Origin: JABWBD01 sp040768665
GTDB lineage: Bacteria > Planctomycetota > Planctomycetia > Pirellulales > Thermoguttaceae
NCBI GenBank assembly: GCA_040768665.1
Contig: JAXGMN010000116.1
Span: forward strand, 1-9,625
Reading direction: 5' to 3'
Length of the DNA stretch: 9,625 nucleotides
Position numbers and translations under genes: made by a program. The notes beneath the pieces were generated by a model. That model made no database searches and was not told the origin of the DNA. It was given only the letters and a program-made list of their open reading frames with translations. Shown piece after piece: positions 6,260 to 9,625 of the stretch; position 1 is the first letter of the stretch, and each line of letters starts with the position of its first letter.

Positions 6260-7174
6260 ATGGCAGTCCGTCGTAAGAACGTGCGCGCATTTACCTTGGT
6301 GGAACTATTGGTCGTGATTGCAATCATTGGGATTTTGATTGCGCTTCTGCTGCCCGCGGTGCAGGCGGCTCGCGAGGCAGCCCGGCGGGCCCAGTGCTCG
6401 AACAACATGAAGCAACTCGGGCTGGCAATGCACAACTATCACGATATCTATCGGGCGTTTCCGCCGGCCGGCTGGGCTTCCGGCAACTACCTTTCGTGGA
6501 ATGCACTCATTCTGCCGTTCATCGAGCAGACGCCGCTTCATGATCAGGTGAATTTCAGTGCCACTGCCTACACTCAGAACCTTCAAATCGCGATCAACCC
6601 GATCGCTGCGTACCTTTGCCCCAGCGCGACCAAGGTACAGACTTTGTATCCGGGGAGCCCGGCAGGCGAATCGTACAGCGACGGCACGAACACCTACGTC
6701 ACCTACACGACCCACTACTATGGCATTCTCGGCCCCAAAGGCCCGCTGCCGCAGGACGCAACCCGCTCTTACACGGTCTGGACCGGGGCAGCCGGACAGG
6801 GCGATTATGCCACCCAAGGAGTGCTTACGCGGCACAACTGCCTTAGTTTTCGCGACATCATCGATGGTTCGGCCAATACGTTTCTCCTGGGCGAGCTCTC
6901 CTGGAACGAATCCAATGCGTATCGGGTTTTTGTCCGAGGTTGCACGGCATCGCTGTCCGGTTCGGCCAAGAACGTAACCTACGGAATCAATCTGGTGCCC
7001 TATTCGAGCGGCAACTTGAACGACGTGAGCTTTGGCAGCGAGCACCCCGGCGGATGCCAGTTCGCCATTGCGGACGGCTCGGTGAAGTTCATTTCGGAGA
7101 CGGTCGACATGGGATTGTACCGGGCGGCAGCGAGTCGCGACGGGGGCGAGGTGGAGACGGCCATCTCCAATTGA
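6260..7174 (+). CDS. DUF1559 domain protein with prepilin-type N-terminus and H-x9-DG C-terminal motif
   Basis: Pseudopilin-like exported protein of the DUF1559 family (SBP_bac_10), greatly expanded in planctomycetes and of unknown precise role. The 304-residue protein starts with a basic leader, then AFTLVELLVVIAIIGILIAL (10-29), a type III signal and transmembrane helix with Glu15 as the +5 Glu of the mature form. AREAARRAQCSNNMKQLG (37-54) and HNYHD..FPPAG follow in the usual order, then a long Tyr/Thr/Ser-rich variable region. The C-terminal motif is exact: His262, nine residues, then Asp272-Gly273, leading into GSVKFISETVD. The residue before the cleavage site is Ala10, where Gly is usual. 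ATG 6260 has GGGAG 8 nt upstream; the frame is open further upstream but lacks pilin features. It is a single gene, surface or membrane anchored by inference. Confidence 0.93.
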   Translation: MAVRRKNVRAFTLVELLVVIAIIGILIALLLPAVQAAREAARRAQCSNNMKQLGLAMHNYHDIYRAFPPAGWASGNYLSWNALILPFIEQTPLHDQVNFSATAYTQNLQIAINPIAAYLCPSATKVQTLYPGSPAGESYSDGTNTYVTYTTHYYGILGPKGPLPQDATRSYTVWTGAAGQGDYATQGVLTRHNCLSFRDIIDGSANTFLLGELSWNESNAYRVFVRGCTASLSGSAKNVTYGINLVPYSSGNLNDVSFGSEHPGGCQFAIADGSVKFISETVDMGLYRAAASRDGGEVETAISN

Positions 7175-7583
7175 TTCAACCGAGGGCTTTTAGATTGCGA
7201 TTTGGCCAGGGAGGGCTCGTGCGGCAGATCCTAAGGAAGGCGGCGGCGTCGCAGGGATGCGGGCCGCCGACTGCCGGCTTACCCTCACTTCTGCTCGACC
7301 GGAACCATCTGCCGCGTGCTCGTGCGGAGACTGCTGAACTTCGCCACACACGAACTGGCTTGGGATAACCAACTGGGCACGGCGGGGATTGTGCCCTTCC
7401 GGTCGTATGACATCCTATCCTCTCGCCTTCTGTGAAGCTCCTTTCGGGCGAGCGGCAGATGGGAATTCACCCGCATATCAGCCCGGCTGCTGGGAAGCAG
7501 CCGGGCTGATGGCTATCGTAAGGGGATGCGATGATTTGCCACTCTCGTCTTGGGTGAAGCCCCTTTCAGCAACTGGAAGCCCC
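7175..7583. other. 409-bp intergenic region between the DUF1559 and CPBP protease genes
   Basis: Contains the strong hairpin at 7477-7510 and, at 7575-7579, GGAAG 4 nt before the CPBP start. No poly-T terminator follows the DUF1559 gene. Short open frames exist on both strands (for example minus 7476-7285, 63 codons), but none has a recognisable motif or ribosome site, so none is annotated. The CPBP frame is open upstream to 7389, but that part is not membrane-like and lacks family similarity. Confidence 0.4.
7477..7510. repeat. Perfect 15-bp inverted repeat with GGGA loop
   Basis: ATCAGCCCGGCTGCT (7477-7491) and AGCAGCCGGGCTGAT (7496-7510) are exact complements around the tetraloop GGGA (7492-7495). 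No T run follows on either strand, so a standard intrinsic terminator is unlikely. It lies 73 nt before the CPBP gene start and may sit in its leader RNA, or be a mobile repeat. The loop plus right arm (GGGAAGCAGCCGGGCTGAT) recurs with one base missing at 7835-7852 inside that gene. Confidence 0.6.
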
Positions 7584-8348
7584 ATGAGTGAATTCCGCGA
7601 GAACTCGCCTGGAAATCAGACCGGCCGCCCCCAACCCGCCACCGGTGAGACTGCCGTTGTGGCCTTGGCGATGGTCTTCCCCGCCCTGATCACCTGGATC
7701 TACTTCATCGCGCTGGCCGGCAGTTCGCCTGGCCTTCAGCAGGCAGCCTACGGCGTCGGAAAGGCGGTGCAATTCCTTTTTCCGGTGGTTTGGGTCGCCC
7801 TGTTCTATCGCCAGCGGATCTGCTTCCGAACTTCGGGAAGAGCCGGGCTGATTGAGGGACTTGCGTTCGGCGCGGCCGTTTTCATCGCCGCTCTGCTTCT
7901 CTATCACGGCTGGCTGAAACCGGCCGGGTACCTGGTCCAGGCCACCGATACGGTCCGTGAGAAGATCGCCGCTTTCCATGTGGACGGCCCCTGGCCGTAC
8001 CTGGCGATGGCAGTGTTCTACTCGGTATTCCACGCGTTTCTGGAAGAGTACTACTGGCGATGGTTCGTGTTTGCCGAGTTGCGGCGGCTGATGCCGGTGG
8101 CGGCCGCAATTGCCGTCTCCGCTGTCGGCTTTACGTTGCACCACGTCTTGGTCCTGGGCTTCTACTCTGGATGGCTTTCCGTGGCAACATGGTTCTTTTC
8201 CGCCGCGGTTGCGGTGGGCGGGGCGTATTGGGCCTGGCTCTACCACCGCAGCGGATCGCTCTACGGCCCTTGGGTCAGCCACCTGATGATCGATGCGGTG
8301 ATCTTTGCCGTCGGCTACGACCTGGTCAAAGCCTGGCTCCTTGGATGA
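7584..8348 (+). CDS. CPBP-family (CAAX protease/Abi) intramembrane metalloprotease
   Basis: Multi-pass membrane protein of the CPBP family (PF02517), relatives of Rce1-type CAAX proteases and bacteriocin-processing or immunity proteins. The 254-residue product has hydrophobic segments at about 24-45, 61-76, 90-107, 138-150, 168-190, 199-220 and 228-247. All three motifs are intact: EEYYWR (Glu154, Glu155, Arg159), FxxxH (Phe183, His187) and HLMID (His233, Asp237). It should therefore be an active glutamate-type intramembrane protease. ATG 7584 has GGAAG 4 nt upstream and starts just before the first helix; upstream extension adds nothing membrane-like. It is single, follows the hairpin at 7477-7510 and converges on dgoK across 79 nt. 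The substrate is unknown; no bacteriocin-like or CAAX-type gene is adjacent. Confidence 0.88.
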   Translation: MSEFRENSPGNQTGRPQPATGETAVVALAMVFPALITWIYFIALAGSSPGLQQAAYGVGKAVQFLFPVVWVALFYRQRICFRTSGRAGLIEGLAFGAAVFIAALLLYHGWLKPAGYLVQATDTVREKIAAFHVDGPWPYLAMAVFYSVFHAFLEEYYWRWFVFAELRRLMPVAAAIAVSAVGFTLHHVLVLGFYSGWLSVATWFFSAAVAVGGAYWAWLYHRSGSLYGPWVSHLMIDAVIFAVGYDLVKAWLLG

Positions 8349-8427
8349 GGAGAGCAGGTGACAGGGGATGTCGGAGCGATGGAGTCGCCGCGACCGGGAT
8401 ACTGCGATGTTCCATCGTTCCCATGTA

Positions 8428-9432
8428 TCACTCGATCGCCCTACTGCTCCCCTCTTCTCGGTCTAAAACGGCGATGTGACCGAGGAGGCTGAGCCGGCCC
8501 ACCTGTTCCGCAGGAACGGTCCGCAGGCGATCGGCAAAGCCCAGCGAGTTGATGGCGGACTGGTAGGGTGCGGCGAGCCGAGGGCCGGCTGCCAGGATCA
8601 CGGGAATCGACCTCGGCCAGCGGTCGAGCGAGGCCAGTTCCGCGCCGATGAGCAACCCGCTGAGAAAGGCCGCATTCGACGCCGGCGAGTCGTTCCGCAG
8701 AAGCTGCCGCGTTCGCACCTGGAACAGCGCCGAAGGCAGGCCGGATCGCGCCGACTCGCCGACGCCTTCGCGAAAGGCCTCGTCGAGCGGGCCGCCCGGC
8801 GACGAGGCGATCTCCTCCGAGAGTGGTCCGGTTGAATGTCGCAGGCAACTGTGGCGTCGGAGCACGTCGAACAACTCGCCCGTCATCGAGGTGTGAAAGT
8901 CGACGATCCGGCGGCCGACGACGTGGAGGTGCTTCGAGTGGGTGCCTGGAAGAACGACGACCGCCTCCGTGAGCAGATCGGCCGTCTCCGGCAATCTCGC
9001 GATTCCCATCGCTTCGGTCTCTTCGCCCCGCATGACATCCCGATCGCTGCGGACTCCGGAGAGGAGGTAGGTCGGCGCAATCCTCCCGTCACAGAGTGCA
9101 CCGAGGTCCTGATAGAAGAGATCCCTGCCGTCCAGCGAAAACGGCAGCCGGCTGTATGGAAGTTCTCGCCAACCGATCGAGGATCCGGCCATCCCGGAGA
9201 TGACCACCGGCAACGGTTCCAGATCGATCGCCGCCGCCGGCAACTGCCGGATTGCGCCCAGGAGCGTTTCGCGAAACCGATCCGCCCGCGTCGCCGTTGT
9301 GGTGGCCGCCGCGAGCTTCGCCGTGCCTTCTTCGCAGCGGTATTCGCCTACAGCAGTCGCCGTTTCTCGGGAAACCAGGCGAAGCCGCAGAAAGCTTGTC
9401 CCCCAATCGCAACTGAGGAAATGATCGGTCAT
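8428..9432 (-). CDS. dgoK: 2-dehydro-3-deoxygalactonokinase (DgoK family)
   Basis: Phosphorylates 2-keto-3-deoxygalactonate in the De Ley-Doudoroff route of galactonate and galactose breakdown, feeding the DgoA aldolase. The 334-residue protein shows the family blocks in order: CDWGTSFLRLRL (8-19, phosphate-1 type loop), ISGMAGSSIGWRELPY (78-93), SGVRSDRDVMRGEETEAMG (125-143), LPGTHSKHLHV (161-171), DFHTSMTGELFDVLRRHS (178-195), and a C-terminal GLLIGAEL block (259-266) with AAGPRLAAPY (281-290). ATG 9432-9430 begins the family's normal N-terminus. No good ribosome site precedes it, but an upstream open frame overlaps it by ATGA, which would allow translational coupling. The aldolase gene is not in the window. 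Other 2-keto-3-deoxy sugar acid kinases belong to different families, so the family call is firm while the substrate is inferred. Confidence 0.93.
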   Translation of the reverse strand: MTDHFLSCDWGTSFLRLRLVSRETATAVGEYRCEEGTAKLAAATTTATRADRFRETLLGAIRQLPAAAIDLEPLPVVISGMAGSSIGWRELPYSRLPFSLDGRDLFYQDLGALCDGRIAPTYLLSGVRSDRDVMRGEETEAMGIARLPETADLLTEAVVVLPGTHSKHLHVVGRRIVDFHTSMTGELFDVLRRHSCLRHSTGPLSEEIASSPGGPLDEAFREGVGESARSGLPSALFQVRTRQLLRNDSPASNAAFLSGLLIGAELASLDRWPRSIPVILAAGPRLAAPYQSAINSLGFADRLRTVPAEQVGRLSLLGHIAVLDREEGSSRAIE

Positions 9433-9625
9433 GGCACGTGAAGCTCGGGCTTGCTGAAAAGGTATAACGGAAGAAATCCCCTAGTGCCAGAGATCAAGCA
9501 CGAGAATACCAGCGCCGCGCCCAGCCTCCGGTTCAACAACGGTCCCTCGCGGTGCTCGCCCGTCAGTTCCCGCCGGTTCACAAGATCCAGCTTAGAGCTT
9601 ATCCCAAAACCTCGCGAGGAGAAGG
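9429..9625 (-). CDS. Possible partial or short gene upstream of dgoK
   Basis: On the minus strand a frame is open from the window edge to a TGA at 9431-9429, which overlaps the dgoK ATG by four bases (ATGA). The last 50 or so codons read NRRELTGEHREGP, then a hydrophobic stretch (LGAALVFSCLISG and FLPLYLF), ending KPELHVP. A GTG at 9581-9579 could start a 50-residue single-helix protein. Otherwise this is the C-terminus of a larger membrane protein, such as a sugar-acid transporter. The upstream half of the frame contains dispersed repeat copy 2 (9591-9611), which argues for non-coding DNA there. No family recognised. Confidence 0.3.
   Translation of the reverse strand, partial: FSSRGFGISSKLDLVNRRELTGEHREGPLLNRRLGAALVFSCLISGTRGFLPLYLFSKPELHVP
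9591..9611 (-). repeat. 21-nt dispersed repeat, copy 2
   Basis: The reverse complement begins GGTTTTGGGATA and matches 1388-1408 at 18 of 21 positions. The 10-bp palindrome CCTCGCGAGG (9610-9619) adjoins and overlaps its outer end. The shared word and the palindrome are consistent with an insertion-sequence terminus or other dispersed element continuing beyond the window. Confidence 0.5.

Noticed and set aside
6305..7045. Minus-strand open frame (246 codons) opposite the DUF1559 gene
   Set aside because: The plus frame has exact prepilin and H-x9-DG motifs; the minus frame is Arg/Gly-rich with none.
7285..7476. Small minus-strand gene of 63 codons in the DUF1559/CPBP gap
   Set aside because: No ribosome site, no recognisable motif, and equally long open frames exist on the other strand.
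8401..8420. Terminator between the CPBP gene and dgoK
   Set aside because: GCGATG-TTC-CATCGT forms only a six-pair stem including a G-T pair, with no T run, too weak to call.
8836..9441. Plus-strand open frame (201 codons) opposite dgoK
   Set aside because: Antisense shadow; all DgoK family blocks lie on the minus strand.

Overview
The window most likely comes from a planctomycete. The best evidence is a DUF1559 protein with a type IV prepilin-like N-terminus and a C-terminal H-x9-DG motif, a family that is heavily expanded in that phylum. GC-rich coding, scattered single genes with long intergenic gaps, and a REP-like palindrome with the words GGGGACAGGCAC and GAGCCAGTCCCC also fit. The assignment rests on gene families, not on a marker gene.

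Layout, left to right. An exported HtrA-type serine protease (+) starts near the left edge behind a strong GC hairpin. It converges on a nucleoside hydrolase (-), with a REP-like palindrome plus a 26-bp tandem repeat between their 3' ends. The nucleoside hydrolase is divergent from a stand-alone trpD (+), with 285 bp between them. trpD converges on a two-gene minus-strand operon, a UDP-sugar pyrophosphorylase of the GalU family followed by a GHMP sugar kinase; their coding regions overlap by 10 nt. A 632-bp gap, which may contain a decayed gene, precedes the DUF1559 pseudopilin-like gene (+). A 409-bp gap with a perfect 15-bp hairpin follows, then a CPBP/CAAX-type membrane protease (+). That gene converges on a 2-dehydro-3-deoxygalactonokinase gene dgoK (-). 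An open frame reaching the right edge overlaps the dgoK start by ATGA.

The most interesting unit is the galU-like/GHMP-kinase operon. As I remember the plant family, the kinase shares blocks with plant glucuronokinase along its whole length, and its partner is a nucleotidyltransferase. Together they look like a two-step salvage route, free sugar acid to sugar-1-phosphate to UDP-sugar, comparable to the plant glucuronokinase/UDP-sugar pyrophosphorylase pair. Substrates remain inferred. dgoK at the right edge also handles sugar acids (the De Ley-Doudoroff galactonate route), but nothing in the sequence links it to that operon. No tRNA, rRNA, CRISPR array, complete insertion sequence or phage gene was seen.
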